64,000 nt of DNA, from the NCBI RefSeq assembly GCF_963666675.1, contig NZ_OY762929.1:868001-932000 (forward strand), given 5' to 3'. Under the pieces are notes generated by a model. It was not told the origin of the DNA and did no database searches. It worked only from the letters and a program-made list of their open reading frames with translations. Origin of the DNA: an uncultured Desulfobacter sp. GTDB taxonomy: Bacteria; Desulfobacterota; Desulfobacteria; Desulfobacterales; Desulfobacteraceae. Position numbers and translations under genes: made by a program. Of the stretch, positions 17,415 to 26,098 are shown one piece after another. Position 1 is the stretch's first letter. Every line of letters starts with the position of its first letter.

Positions 17415-18719
17415 ATGGACGTATTGATATCGATATTCATTCTCATCGGCACATTGCTCATCGGTATTCCCGTGCCGTTTTGTTTTACGGCGACGGTCAT
17501 GTGGATGGTCGGCGCGGGCGATTACAAGATCACCTCTCTTTTACCTGTGGGCTACAGCAAGATGAACACCGTGGCCCTTCTGGCGGTACCCCTGTTCATC
17601 ATGGCCGGCGGCCTCATGGAACGGGGTAAGATCGCCCAGCCCCTGGTCAATCTGATCCGGATCTTCATCGGCGACCGGAAAAGCGGCATCGGTACTGTGG
17701 CTGTGGTGGCCTCAGCCATTTTCGGCTCCATCTCCGGGGCGGCCGCCGCCACCCTTTCCTGCATCGGTTCCGTGCTTTTGCCTGAGATGGAACGATCCAA
17801 ATATCCCCTGGGACTTTCCGCCGCCCTTTTGGTCAACGCCTGTCCCCTTGGCCTTTTAATCCCGCCAAGCTGTATCCAGATCATCTACGCCTGGATCTCC
17901 TATCAGTCGGTGCTGAATTGTTTTCTGGCGACCATCGGGCCCGGCATCATGCTGACCATTCTCCTGTGCACGGTCAATGCGTTCCTTTTGCGTAAACACA
18001 AGGATATCGTCGTGGCCGAGCCCCAGCCTTTGTCCGCCAAGTTTGCCCAGGCAGGCTCCCGCCTGGGCGGGGCAACGCCCGCGCTTCTCATGCCGGTGAT
18101 CGTTCTGGGCGGCATCTATTCGGGCATCATGACACCCACCGAAGCCTCGGGAGTTGCCGTGCTTTATGCTATTCCCGTGGGGTTCTGGATTTACAAAGGA
18201 CTGAACCGGGAAAATTTTATCGCCACATTGATCAAGACCTCGGTCACCTCCGGGGTGGTTATGTGCATGCTCTTTGTGGTGATGATCCTGAGCCGGATTT
18301 ATGTTATGGAGGACTTGCCCGCCACCATCCTTGCTTTCCTTAATTCCATTTCGGACAACAAGCTGGTGATGCTTATGATGGTCAATGTTTTTATGGTTTT
18401 AATCGGCATGCTCATGGACGATACCTCGGGCACGCTGTTGTGTACGCCGGTGCTCTTACCTGTGGTCACACATCTGGGGATCCATCCGGTCCAGTTTGCT
18501 GCCATCCTGGGCGTGAACCTCGGGATGGGACTTGTGACTCCGCCCACCGCCCCGATGCTCTATCTGGGTGCCCGGGTGGCCTCTTGCAAGGTAAACCGGA
18601 TGCTGACCCCAACCTTTTACATGATCATATTTGCCTGGATACCCACCCTGATCCTGACCACCTATTGGTCACCCCTGTCGCTGTTTTTGCCAAGATTCCT
18701 TTTGGGTGCAGATTTGTAA
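17415..18719 (+). CDS. dctM: TRAP transporter large membrane subunit DctM
   Basis: 434 residues, 11-12 hydrophobic segments. DctM signatures are visible: LAVPLFIMAGGLMERG, IFGSISGAAAATLSCIGSVLLPEM, PPSCIQIIYAW and the late MGLVTPPTAPMLYLGARVA with Na+-site Gly/Thr/Pro residues. It forms the translocation channel for the anion captured by DctP. It is followed 58 bp later by the glycyl radical enzyme gene in the same direction, so import and first catabolic step are co-expressed. Confidence 0.94.
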   Translation: MDVLISIFILIGTLLIGIPVPFCFTATVMWMVGAGDYKITSLLPVGYSKMNTVALLAVPLFIMAGGLMERGKIAQPLVNLIRIFIGDRKSGIGTVAVVASAIFGSISGAAAATLSCIGSVLLPEMERSKYPLGLSAALLVNACPLGLLIPPSCIQIIYAWISYQSVLNCFLATIGPGIMLTILLCTVNAFLLRKHKDIVVAEPQPLSAKFAQAGSRLGGATPALLMPVIVLGGIYSGIMTPTEASGVAVLYAIPVGFWIYKGLNRENFIATLIKTSVTSGVVMCMLFVVMILSRIYVMEDLPATILAFLNSISDNKLVMLMMVNVFMVLIGMLMDDTSGTLLCTPVLLPVVTHLGIHPVQFAAILGVNLGMGLVTPPTAPMLYLGARVASCKVNRMLTPTFYMIIFAWIPTLILTTYWSPLSLFLPRFLLGADL

Positions 18720-18777
18720 CCCATTTGCCAGGGAATTGCTGATTCACAATTTATGTAAGAATATGAGGTAAAAAAAT

Positions 18778-21240
18778 ATGGTTGAAGATATCAAAAACGC
18801 AAGTCTTGTTCCCGAACGTCCGGCCAACAGCGAAAGAAATTTTGCCATGGACGGGGCAACCGGTTCTGAGCCTGGCATGAATCCGCGCATCCAGCGCCTG
18901 CGCAAGCTCAGTGTGGAAACCCAGCCCACAATATCCATTGAGAGGGCCCTGCACGAGACCCGGTTTTACAAGGAAAACCAGGGCCGGTATTCGGTACCGG
19001 TGCTCCGGGCCATGAACTTTCTGGACCATTGCCAAAAAAAGAGCCTTTACATTGGCGGGGACGAACTGATCGTGGGCGAAAGGGGTCCATATCCCAAGGC
19101 CGTGCCCACCTTCCCCGAGCTGACCTGCCACAGTGCCGAGGACCTTGAGATTCTCAACACCCGGGAGATGCAGCCCTATTATACCACAGCGGCGGATATT
19201 GAAACCTATGCCCGGGAGGTCATTCCCTATTGGCAGGGTAAGACCCAGCGGGAACGGATTTTTAGCCATGTACCTGAGGCCTGGAAAAACGCTTACGAGG
19301 CTGGGCTTTTCACCGAGTTCATGGAGCAGCGTGCGCCGGGCCATACTGCCCTGGACGGCAAGATCTATAAGGTGGGTATGCTGGACATCAAAGCACAGCT
19401 CCAAAATCTTATAGACGGGGCAGACTACCTTAACGACCCCGGGGCCACGGACAAGGTCGAGCAGTGGAAGGCCATGATGATCTCCTGCGACGCCGTGATC
19501 CTTTTTGCCGAACGCCACGCAGACCTGGCCGAGGAGATGATGGCCAATACATCCGATCCCAAACGGATTGGGGAGCTTAAAAAGATTGCCGCAACCTGCC
19601 GCCGGGTTCCGGCCCACGCGCCTGAAACCTTTTGGGAAGCCATCCAGATGTACTGGTTTGTCCATCTGGGCACCATCACCGAGCTGAACGGCTGGGACGC
19701 CATGAACCCGGGCCATTTCGACCAGCACCTGGCGCCGTTTTATGAAAAGGAGATCCAGGCCGGCACCCTGACCCGGGACCAGGCCAAGGAGCTCATCTCC
19801 TGCTTCTGGATCAAGGTCAACAACCATCCGGCACCGCCCAAGGTCGGTGTGACCGCAAAAGAGAGCGGCACCTACAACGATTTTACCAATATCAACGTGG
19901 GTGGAATAAAGAACAACGGTACAAACGGGGTGAACGAAGTCTCCTATATCATCCTTGAGGTGTTGGAAGAGCTTCACATCCTCCAGCCGGGTGTCTCCGC
20001 CCATGTCAGTGCCGTCACGCCCGACCGCTTTATCAAGGCGGCGGCCCGGGTTATCCGCCAGGGGCACGGATATCCCTCCCTGTTTAACTGCGACACCTAT
20101 GTTATGGAGCTGGTCCGCCAGGGCAAGTCTGTGGAGGATGCCCGGGAAGGCGGTTGCAGCGGCTGCATTGAGGTGGGGGCCTTTGGCAAGGAGGCGTATC
20201 TTCTGACTGGCTATCTCAACGTGCCCAAACTGCTTGAGATCACCCTCAACAACGGCAAAGACCCCGTCTCCGGTAAAATGGTCGGCCTTGCCACGGGGGA
20301 ACCAACGGAGTTTAAAAATTTTGACGACCTTTACAAGGCCTTTTTGGACCAGCTCAATTACGCCGTGGACCTGAAAGCCCGGGTCTCCAACTACATAGAC
20401 CGGATGTTTGCCAAGTACGCCCCGGCTCCCTTTCTCTCTGTGGTCATTGACGACTGCACCGAAAAGGGCAGGGATTATTACGACGGCGGTCCCCGGTACA
20501 ATACGAGTTATATCCAGTGCTGCGGGCTCGGCACCATCACCGACAGCCTTTCGGCCATTAAAAAACATGTGTTTGAGGATCAGACTTTTACCATGGACGC
20601 CCTGGTTTCCGCCTTGAATAAAAATTTTGAGGGTGATGAGATCATGCGCCAGATTATCGTCAACAAGACCCCGTTTTTTGGAAATGACGACGACTATGCC
20701 GACGACATTGCCGTAACGGTTTACAACGACCTGTTTTCGGCCATTGATGGGATTCCCAATATCAAGGAAGGCGGGCAATATCACATGAACATGCTCTCCA
20801 CCACCTGCCACGTCTATTTCGGCAAGATCATGGGGGCCACCCCCAACGGCCGGTTGGCCGGCAAAGCCATCTCCGACGGAACGTCACCCTCCCACGGGGC
20901 GGATACCAAAGGCCCTTCCGCTGTGGTGAAGTCCCTGGGCAAGCTTGACCAGGCCAAGTCCGGCGGCACCCTGCTCAACCAGCGCTTTATGCCGAGCCTG
21001 CTCCGCCGGGAGTCGGATATCGATAAGCTGGGTCACCTGATCCGAAGCTATTTTGCCATGGGCGGCCACCATATCCAGTTCAACATCGTGGATACGGCCA
21101 CCCTGCTTGCGGCCCAGCAGTGCCCGGACGACTACCGGGATCTTTTGGTCCGGGTGGCAGGGTATTCCGACTATTTTAACGATCTCAACGCGGATATCCA
21201 GCAGGAGATCATTGATCGAACCGAAAACGAAGTGTTTTGA
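18778..21240 (+). CDS. Glycyl radical enzyme of the PFL2/dehydratase-sulfolyase group
   Basis: 820 residues. The thiyl site is GGCSGCIEVGAFGKEAY, with catalytic Cys463 and Glu465. The glycyl radical loop RVAGYSDYF puts Gly795 near the C-terminus. An extra Cys460 sits three residues before the catalytic one. The layout GRE-activase-TRAP-GntR is the one reported for isethionate (IslA) and dihydroxypropanesulfonate (HpsG) C-S lyases of sulfate and sulfite reducers. However, the region RAPGHT (185-190) is the general GRE form, and I cannot confirm sulfonate-binding residues. Hydroxyproline dehydratase, choline lyase and diol dehydratase branches remain possible, though no microcompartment or proC genes are nearby. 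Confidence 0.88.
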   Translation: MVEDIKNASLVPERPANSERNFAMDGATGSEPGMNPRIQRLRKLSVETQPTISIERALHETRFYKENQGRYSVPVLRAMNFLDHCQKKSLYIGGDELIVGERGPYPKAVPTFPELTCHSAEDLEILNTREMQPYYTTAADIETYAREVIPYWQGKTQRERIFSHVPEAWKNAYEAGLFTEFMEQRAPGHTALDGKIYKVGMLDIKAQLQNLIDGADYLNDPGATDKVEQWKAMMISCDAVILFAERHADLAEEMMANTSDPKRIGELKKIAATCRRVPAHAPETFWEAIQMYWFVHLGTITELNGWDAMNPGHFDQHLAPFYEKEIQAGTLTRDQAKELISCFWIKVNNHPAPPKVGVTAKESGTYNDFTNINVGGIKNNGTNGVNEVSYIILEVLEELHILQPGVSAHVSAVTPDRFIKAAARVIRQGHGYPSLFNCDTYVMELVRQGKSVEDAREGGCSGCIEVGAFGKEAYLLTGYLNVPKLLEITLNNGKDPVSGKMVGLATGEPTEFKNFDDLYKAFLDQLNYAVDLKARVSNYIDRMFAKYAPAPFLSVVIDDCTEKGRDYYDGGPRYNTSYIQCCGLGTITDSLSAIKKHVFEDQTFTMDALVSALNKNFEGDEIMRQIIVNKTPFFGNDDDYADDIAVTVYNDLFSAIDGIPNIKEGGQYHMNMLSTTCHVYFGKIMGATPNGRLAGKAISDGTSPSHGADTKGPSAVVKSLGKLDQAKSGGTLLNQRFMPSLLRRESDIDKLGHLIRSYFAMGGHHIQFNIVDTATLLAAQQCPDDYRDLLVRVAGYSDYFNDLNADIQQEIIDRTENEVF

Positions 21241-22157
21241 TGGTCATGGAATCAGGACTGATTTACGACATCAAGCGGTACGCCATCAACGACGGTCCGG
21301 GAATCCGGACCACCGTTTTTCTTAAGGGCTGCCCCCTGCACTGTGCCTGGTGCCACAACCCCGAAGGCATTTCTCCCTTACCCCAGCGGGTGTATACACG
21401 GTCAAAGTGCATTGGCTGCAAAATGTGTATTAACGCCTGTCCGGAAGATGCCCTGACCCTGAAAGGAACAGGCATTGCCGCGGATCAGGATAAATGCCTC
21501 AATTGCGGGATCTGCACTGCTGCCTGCCCGTCCACGGCCGTTGAGATTTTTGGCCGTAGGGTCACGGTGGCCGATATTGTCAAGGCGGTCGAAAAGGATT
21601 CTCTCTTTTTCGACCAGTCCGGCGGCGGGGTTACCTTTTCCGGCGGCGAACCCCTGGGGCAGCCCGAATTTCTGGCGGCAGCCTTGGACGCATTGGGCCA
21701 GGTGGGTGTCCACAGGGCCGTGGACACCACCGGCCACGCTAAAACCGAAATCCTGATGCGGGTGGCGGCCCATACGGACCTGTTCCTCTATGACCTTAAG
21801 CATATGGATTCCCAATGTCACAGGCAATGGACGGGCGTGGGCAACGCGTTGATCTTGAAAAACCTTCGGGCCCTGGCGGAAACCGGGGCCAGGATCTGGA
21901 TCCGTATCCCCCTGATCCAGGGGGTGAACGCCGATTCCGGCAATATGAGGCAGACGGCAGCGTTTCTATCCTCCCTGCCCGAAACACCACTTCTGGTAAA
22001 CCTTTTGCCCTACCACGACATCATGGCGGGCAAGTACGAGAAGTTAGGGCAAAGCTTTAACGAGACCCACGCCATGTCGGAACCGGACGTCCAGACTGTT
22101 GATGCCGCCCGGGACCAATTTGCCCGAAAGGGGCTGGAGGTCCTAGTGGGCGGCTGA
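21240..22157 (+). CDS. Glycyl-radical enzyme activating enzyme (radical SAM)
   Basis: 305 residues. The start overlaps the enzyme's stop as TGATG at 21238-21242, so the two proteins are translationally coupled. The radical SAM motif CPLHCAWC binds the SAM-cleaving [4Fe-4S] cluster. The insert CIGCKMCINACP...CLNCGICTAACP holds two further ferredoxin-type clusters, as in activases of the dehydratase/sulfolyase/decarboxylase branch, unlike PFL activase. The GGV(T)FSGGEP motif is present. It abstracts H from Gly795 of the partner under anoxic conditions. A terminator follows the gene. Confidence 0.93.
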   Translation: MVMESGLIYDIKRYAINDGPGIRTTVFLKGCPLHCAWCHNPEGISPLPQRVYTRSKCIGCKMCINACPEDALTLKGTGIAADQDKCLNCGICTAACPSTAVEIFGRRVTVADIVKAVEKDSLFFDQSGGGVTFSGGEPLGQPEFLAAALDALGQVGVHRAVDTTGHAKTEILMRVAAHTDLFLYDLKHMDSQCHRQWTGVGNALILKNLRALAETGARIWIRIPLIQGVNADSGNMRQTAAFLSSLPETPLLVNLLPYHDIMAGKYEKLGQSFNETHAMSEPDVQTVDAARDQFARKGLEVLVGG

Positions 22158-22194
22158 TTTTTATAAGTGCTAGGCACATTCCGTAATTAAAGGC

Positions 22195-22240
22195 AAAGGT
22201 CCTGTTGTTCTGACATTTTTGGAGCGGCAGGACCTTTTTG
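22195..22240 (+). terminator. Rho-independent terminator after the activase gene
   Basis: AAAGGTCCTG (22195-22204) pairs exactly with CAGGACCTTT (22228-22237) and runs into a T-tract. It closes the dctP-to-activase operon. Confidence 0.85.
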
Positions 22241-22442
22241 GTTCCAGGCGTTTGCTGTCTGTTATGTTGACTTTATAATAATACCCCCTGGGCCCAGAAA
22301 AAGATGATCTGCCTCTCTATACTATCAAATGTCAGATTTGGTCAGTATTGGTTATAATTTTCTTTAAGGCTTTTCTTCTATGAACCGGTAATCTTAAAAG
22401 ATGACGCCTATTTGGATTAAAAACATTAATGATTTTAATTAG

Positions 22443-22471
22443 TTGACATGGAATTTTCTAAACTTTAATAT
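22443..22471 (+). promoter_or_regulatory. Sigma-70-type promoter for the AOR gene
   Basis: TTGACA (22443-22448), 17-bp spacer, TAATAT (22466-22471), about 97 bp before the chosen AOR start. The 200 bp upstream of it (22241-22442) are AT-rich with no gene seen. Confidence 0.6.
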
Positions 22472-22567
22472 GTGAAGATATGTAAAACGGGGCCAAATTT
22501 TTAAGCAGTGGATTGTGAAAAAAAGGCTGGCCGAATTAAAAGTACAGATTCAAGGAGCAAGCAGCAC

Positions 22568-24295
22568 ATGTCACAAATTTTAAGAATTAACACCAGGGAA
22601 AAAACCTATTCATTTGAAACACCGACTGAAGAATTGGCAGGGCTTGGCGGACGGGCTCTGACTTCCAAAATGATCTTAAATGAAGTTCCTGCTACATCCC
22701 ATCCTCTAGGTAAATATAATAAACTGGTCTTTGCACCGGGATTGTTGAGCGGTTCTCCTGCTGCCAACTCAGGGCGTCTCTCCCTAGGCTCAAAATCTCC
22801 GTTGACCGGTGGTATCAAAGAGAGCAACAGCGGTGGCCTGGTTTCCCAGAAACTGGCCCGTCTTGGGATTAAAGCCCTGGTTTTGGAGGATAAACCCGAG
22901 GACGACGCATTCTCCATGATTGTTATTAAAAAAGACAGTGTTGAGTTCCTTCCCGCAGATGAGTATGTGGGCATAAATAACGGTGAGATGATTACAAAGC
23001 TCTGGGAGCGTTTTGGAAAACGTGTGGGCACTGCAAGTATCGGTGTTGCCGGTGAACAGCGCCTGACAGGGGCCTCCATCCATTTTGCCGATCCCAAAGG
23101 ACATCCCGGCCGTGCAGCCGGTCGCGGCGGTCTTGGGGCGGTCCTGGGATCAAAGAAAATCAAAGCCATTGTTGTTGATGATAAAGGCACAGAGCGTGTG
23201 GAAATAAAGGACCCCGAAGCCTTTAAAGCCGCCAATAAAAAATGGGTTGAACTGCTGACAAGCCATCCGGTTTCAGGCCAGGGGCTGCCTGCCTTTGGTA
23301 CCGCTGTTCTGGTTAATGTGATCAACGAAGCCGGTGCCATGCCGACCAAGAACTTCAGAACCGGACGGTTTGAAGATGCCAAGGAGATCAGTGGCGAAGT
23401 TCTGGCGGCCAACATCGAAAAACGCGGTGGTGTTGCAGCCGAGGGCTGTCATCCGGGTTGTGTTATCAAATGTTCCCAGATTTACAATGACAAAGACAAC
23501 AACTATCTTACTTCAGGCTTTGAATATGAGACTGTCTGGGCGTTTGGTTCCCACTGCATGATCAAAGATCTGGATGATATTGCCATGATGGACAGGCTGT
23601 GTGACGAGTATGGTCTTGATACCATTGATACCGGTGTGGCCATGGGTATTGCCATGGAAGGCGGCGTTATCCCCTGGGGAGACGGCAAGGCTGCCATTGA
23701 ACTGCTTAAGGAAGTCGGCAAAGGCGGCCCCATGGGCAAAATCATTGGAAACGGTGCCGCATTCACAGGTCAGGCCCTGGGCGTAGACCGTGTGCCCGTT
23801 GTGAAACGTCAGGCTCTGCCTGCCTATGACCCAAGAGCAGTTAAAGCTGTTGGTGTCACCTATGCCACAACGCCCCAGGGTGCGGATCATACCGCAGGTT
23901 ACGGTGTGTGCCAGAACATTCTGGGTGTGGGCGGTTCCATTGATCCGTTGAAAAAGGACGGCAACGTGGATATCTCCAAGACGTTGCAGATCGCCACCGC
24001 AGCCATTGACGCGGCCGGCCTCTGTCTGTTCGTGGCATTCCCGATCCTTGACAATGCCGAAGGCCTGCAGATGGTCGTGGATATGATCAATGCAAGATAC
24101 GGCCTGAGTCTTACCACTGATGATGTGGTAAACCTGGGTATCTCCATTCTCAAAGACGAGTTGGAATTTAACCGCCGGGCCGGCTTTACCTCCAAGGATG
24201 ATCAGCTGCCCGAAATGTTCAAAGAAAAGATTGCGCCTCACGACGTTGCTTGGGATTTCACAACCGAGGAACTGGCTGAAGCCATAAAATTCTAA
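22568..24295 (+). CDS. Aldehyde:ferredoxin oxidoreductase, tungsten-pterin family
   Basis: 575 residues from ATG 22568, with CAAGGAG upstream. An in-frame start at 22508 would add a non-family extension. The N-terminal AOR_N domain begins ILRINTREKTYSF, and GRAAGRGGLGAVLGSKKIKAI is the pterin/W-binding segment. Cluster cysteines appear as CHPGCVIKC (C-x3-C-x3-C) near residue 300, with the distal Cys in AAGLCLFVAFP near residue 490. It oxidises aldehydes to acids with ferredoxin or a partner as acceptor. Its position after the glycyl radical operon suggests disposal of an aldehyde product. It has its own promoter and terminator. Confidence 0.92.
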   Translation: MSQILRINTREKTYSFETPTEELAGLGGRALTSKMILNEVPATSHPLGKYNKLVFAPGLLSGSPAANSGRLSLGSKSPLTGGIKESNSGGLVSQKLARLGIKALVLEDKPEDDAFSMIVIKKDSVEFLPADEYVGINNGEMITKLWERFGKRVGTASIGVAGEQRLTGASIHFADPKGHPGRAAGRGGLGAVLGSKKIKAIVVDDKGTERVEIKDPEAFKAANKKWVELLTSHPVSGQGLPAFGTAVLVNVINEAGAMPTKNFRTGRFEDAKEISGEVLAANIEKRGGVAAEGCHPGCVIKCSQIYNDKDNNYLTSGFEYETVWAFGSHCMIKDLDDIAMMDRLCDEYGLDTIDTGVAMGIAMEGGVIPWGDGKAAIELLKEVGKGGPMGKIIGNGAAFTGQALGVDRVPVVKRQALPAYDPRAVKAVGVTYATTPQGADHTAGYGVCQNILGVGGSIDPLKKDGNVDISKTLQIATAAIDAAGLCLFVAFPILDNAEGLQMVVDMINARYGLSLTTDDVVNLGISILKDELEFNRRAGFTSKDDQLPEMFKEKIAPHDVAWDFTTEELAEAIKF

Positions 24296-24316
24296 TTTGT
24301 GATTTAACCATTTATT

Positions 24317-24355
24317 TTCCGGGGCAGTATTGTGCATGCTGCCCCGGAATTTTTA
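24317..24355 (+). terminator. Strong rho-independent terminator after the AOR gene
   Basis: TTCCGGGGCAG (24317-24327) and CTGCCCCGGAA (24339-24349) form a perfect 11-bp stem followed by TTTTTATTTT. Confidence 0.92.
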
Positions 24356-24412
24356 TTTTGGTTGATTGTAAATTCCCCCTACCGTAAGACATTAGAATGT
24401 GGTTTATTCTTT

Positions 24413-24513
24413 TTTTATAACGGCCATGGCCGAGCCAGGTCTATCATGATCCAGGCTTCGACCCACAACGAAGGTTGAAAGAACTCAGTAGCTTACTGAG
24501 CTCTTTCATATAA
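24413..24513 (-). repeat. Two-hairpin intergenic repeat, unit A (minus orientation)
   Basis: Read on the minus strand it starts TATATGAAAGAGCTCAGT and ends GGCCATGGCCGTTATAAAA. Hairpin 1 is GAAAGAGCTCAGTA / TACTGAGTTCTTTC around AGC. Hairpin 2 is built from GGGTCGA...CCTGG and its partner. It belongs to the same family as the units at 32438, 32532 and 36164. It lies between the AOR terminator and the first MoaD-like gene. Confidence 0.8.
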
Positions 24514-24544
24514 AAAAGATAGTCAGTGTAATCTTTAAACTGCA

Positions 24545-24618
24545 TAGACCTTATGACGTTCGTCGTGGAGGGAAGCCCGGGTGGTGATAAATAGGCTCGG
24601 CTCGTGGCTGATTTACAA
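24545..24618 (+). repeat. Degenerate fifth unit of the two-hairpin repeat (plus orientation)
   Basis: GTTCGTCGTGGAGGGAAGCC and GGCTCGGCTCGTGGCTGATT align with the second half (hairpin 2 and tail) of the clear units, but in the opposite orientation to unit A next to it. The first hairpin is not recognisable. Assignment is by eye only. Confidence 0.45.
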
Positions 24619-24644
24619 AGTTTTTATGCAACATTGGGGATGAC

Positions 24645-24962
24645 ATGGGTTCAGTGCTATTTAACGCGTTTTCATTTTTACAGACAAAACTTAAAGCAAA
24701 AAATATTCCTTGCGTAGATGCTGTTCTTGATTTTGAGGACGGTCAATGTGTACAGGATATTTTAGACGGTTTGAAAATAGAGCCCCAGGATATCGAAGGG
24801 GTTTTTGTTAACGGTAAAATTTCTCCCCTTGACACACGGCTTCAAGACGGAGACCGGATTGCGGCACTGCCGCCGGGTACCCCCGGGCCATACAGGCTTT
24901 TATTGGGGCTCGTGGCGACCCCCGACAAAAAATCAGACAAAAAATCGGACAGCATTAAATGA
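24645..24962 (+). CDS. MoaD/ThiS-like ubiquitin-fold protein without C-terminal Gly-Gly
   Basis: 105 residues. A ubiquitin-like fold is suggested by VQDILDGLKIEPQDIEGVFVNGKISPLDTRLQDGDRIAALPPGTPGP, in which the usual MoaD/ThiS end (DGDxVxxxPPxxGG) is replaced by PPGTPGPYR plus a Lys/Asp tail of about 20 residues. It therefore lacks the thiocarboxylate-forming Gly-Gly. It overlaps the next gene, a MoaD with a proper end, by 4 bp (ATGA). A structural or regulatory role in tungstopterin assembly for the adjacent AOR is a guess from context. Confidence 0.75.
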   Translation: MGSVLFNAFSFLQTKLKAKNIPCVDAVLDFEDGQCVQDILDGLKIEPQDIEGVFVNGKISPLDTRLQDGDRIAALPPGTPGPYRLLLGLVATPDKKSDKKSDSIK

Positions 24963-25198
24963 AAATAGAAATCAGACTTTTTGCTACGCTTGCCTCCTAT
25001 GCCGGCCATGAAGATATAGATTCTGACGGTTGCCTCAGTTTTGATGGCCCTGCCACTATACGGGATGTAGTCCAGCGTATCGGGGTTCCTGAGCAGGATA
25101 TCAAATTGGTGTTTCTCAATGGGGTCGCGGCGTCCCTGGATTCATCCCTGAACGACAAAGACCGTGTGGGAATTTTCCCGCCCATTGGCGGTGGATGA
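24959..25198 (+). CDS. MoaD-like sulfur-carrier protein
   Basis: 79 residues ending PPIGGG, so the C-terminal Gly-Gly needed for adenylation and thiocarboxylation is present. The fold markers VVQRIGVPEQDIKLVFLNGVAASLDSSLNDKDRVGIFPP (about 35-75) are typical of MoaD/ThiS. It would donate sulfur to the pterin dithiolene of W/Mo cofactor after activation by the E1-like protein encoded next, whose start overlaps this stop. The trio directly follows the AOR gene, a linkage seen for AOR-family enzymes. Confidence 0.85.
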   Translation: MKIEIRLFATLASYAGHEDIDSDGCLSFDGPATIRDVVQRIGVPEQDIKLVFLNGVAASLDSSLNDKDRVGIFPPIGGG

Positions 25199-26040
25199 TG
25201 CCAATCGAGCAATTGTTGGAATCCAGGGCAAGGATTAAAACCGACGGCCGGGGTAAAGACCGGCAGGTCATTGGTGACAAGGACCTGTTGGATGTGGCGC
25301 AGATATTGAATATCCCGTTGTACCAGGTCTATGTGAAAAGTATGGAAAAGGGCATTGTGCCCTTGCGGTATCTTCGTAACATGCCTTCCATCACTTTAAA
25401 AGAGCAAATCACCCTGCAAAGCGCCTGCGTTGCCGTGGTCGGGTCAGGCGGTCTTGGCGGCCATATCATAGAAGGCCTTTGCCGCCTCGGCGTCGGGGCG
25501 ATGCACATCTTTGATCCGGATTCGTTTGATGAAACAAATCTTAATCGTCAGGCCTTTTCTGCCCAAAATACCCTGGGTAAACCCAAGGTTGAGGTCGTGA
25601 AAGATTGCTGCCGGCTCATCAATCCTGCCCTACGGATCTCAGCCCATCAGATTGCGGTGAACAACGAAAGTCAGGCAGATTTATTTGCCGATGCCCAGGT
25701 GATTGTTGATGCCCTTGATACGCCGGGTGACAGGCTGGCCCTGGCCGGCATTGCCGACAAATGCGGTTTACCCCTGGTGCATGGGACGGTTGCCGGATTC
25801 GGGGGGCGTGTGATGCTTATACACCCTATGGATGGGCGTATGGAAATACTTTATGGTGGTCAGAAAGAGGCCGGTTCAGCTGAACATCTTTTAGGTACCC
25901 CGGTATTATCTCCGGCAGTGATTGCATCATTTCAGGTGATGGCTGTTCTCAATATTCTTCTTGGAAAAAATCAGTCCAGGGACAGCCGAATGGTCTATGT
26001 GGATATGCAGAAACCATCCCTGGATCTTTTTGAATTATAA
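25195..26040 (+). CDS. ThiF/MoeB/HesA-type E1-like adenylyltransferase
   Basis: 281 residues. The nucleotide-binding core is VAVVGSGGLGGHIIEGLCRLGVG, followed by the D-x-D-N-x-N-R-Q stretch FDPDSFDETNLNRQ that positions ATP/Mg. Later VIVDALDTPGDR matches the family. An N-terminal helical extension of about 75 residues precedes the fold. The paired CxxC zinc motif of E. coli MoeB is not evident, which is common in HesA-like members. It should adenylate the Gly-Gly terminus of the MoaD-like protein encoded immediately upstream. Confidence 0.88.
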   Translation: MMPIEQLLESRARIKTDGRGKDRQVIGDKDLLDVAQILNIPLYQVYVKSMEKGIVPLRYLRNMPSITLKEQITLQSACVAVVGSGGLGGHIIEGLCRLGVGAMHIFDPDSFDETNLNRQAFSAQNTLGKPKVEVVKDCCRLINPALRISAHQIAVNNESQADLFADAQVIVDALDTPGDRLALAGIADKCGLPLVHGTVAGFGGRVMLIHPMDGRMEILYGGQKEAGSAEHLLGTPVLSPAVIASFQVMAVLNILLGKNQSRDSRMVYVDMQKPSLDLFEL

Positions 26041-26045
26041 CCGTT

Positions 26046-26077
26046 GTCCACCCAGAAATTTTTATTTCTGGGTGGAC
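26046..26077. terminator. Bidirectional hairpin between convergent E1 and ftsY genes
   Basis: GTCCACCCAGAAAT (26046-26059) and ATTTCTGGGTGGAC (26064-26077) form a perfect 14-bp stem around TTTT. There is no good T-tract on either side, so termination is inferred from position. Confidence 0.6.
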
Positions 26078-26098
26078 ACTGGACTTATGTGAACCAAA

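Noticed and set aside
18751..20811. 686-codon open frame on the minus strand
   Set aside because: It is fully antisense to the glycyl radical enzyme gene, whose motifs are unambiguous. The GC-rich third positions of that gene create the long antisense frame.
18778..21240. Firm assignment as isethionate sulfite-lyase (IslA)
   Set aside because: Context fits, but the substrate-site residues I could compare from memory are not clearly those of IslA. Only the glycyl radical enzyme class is secure.
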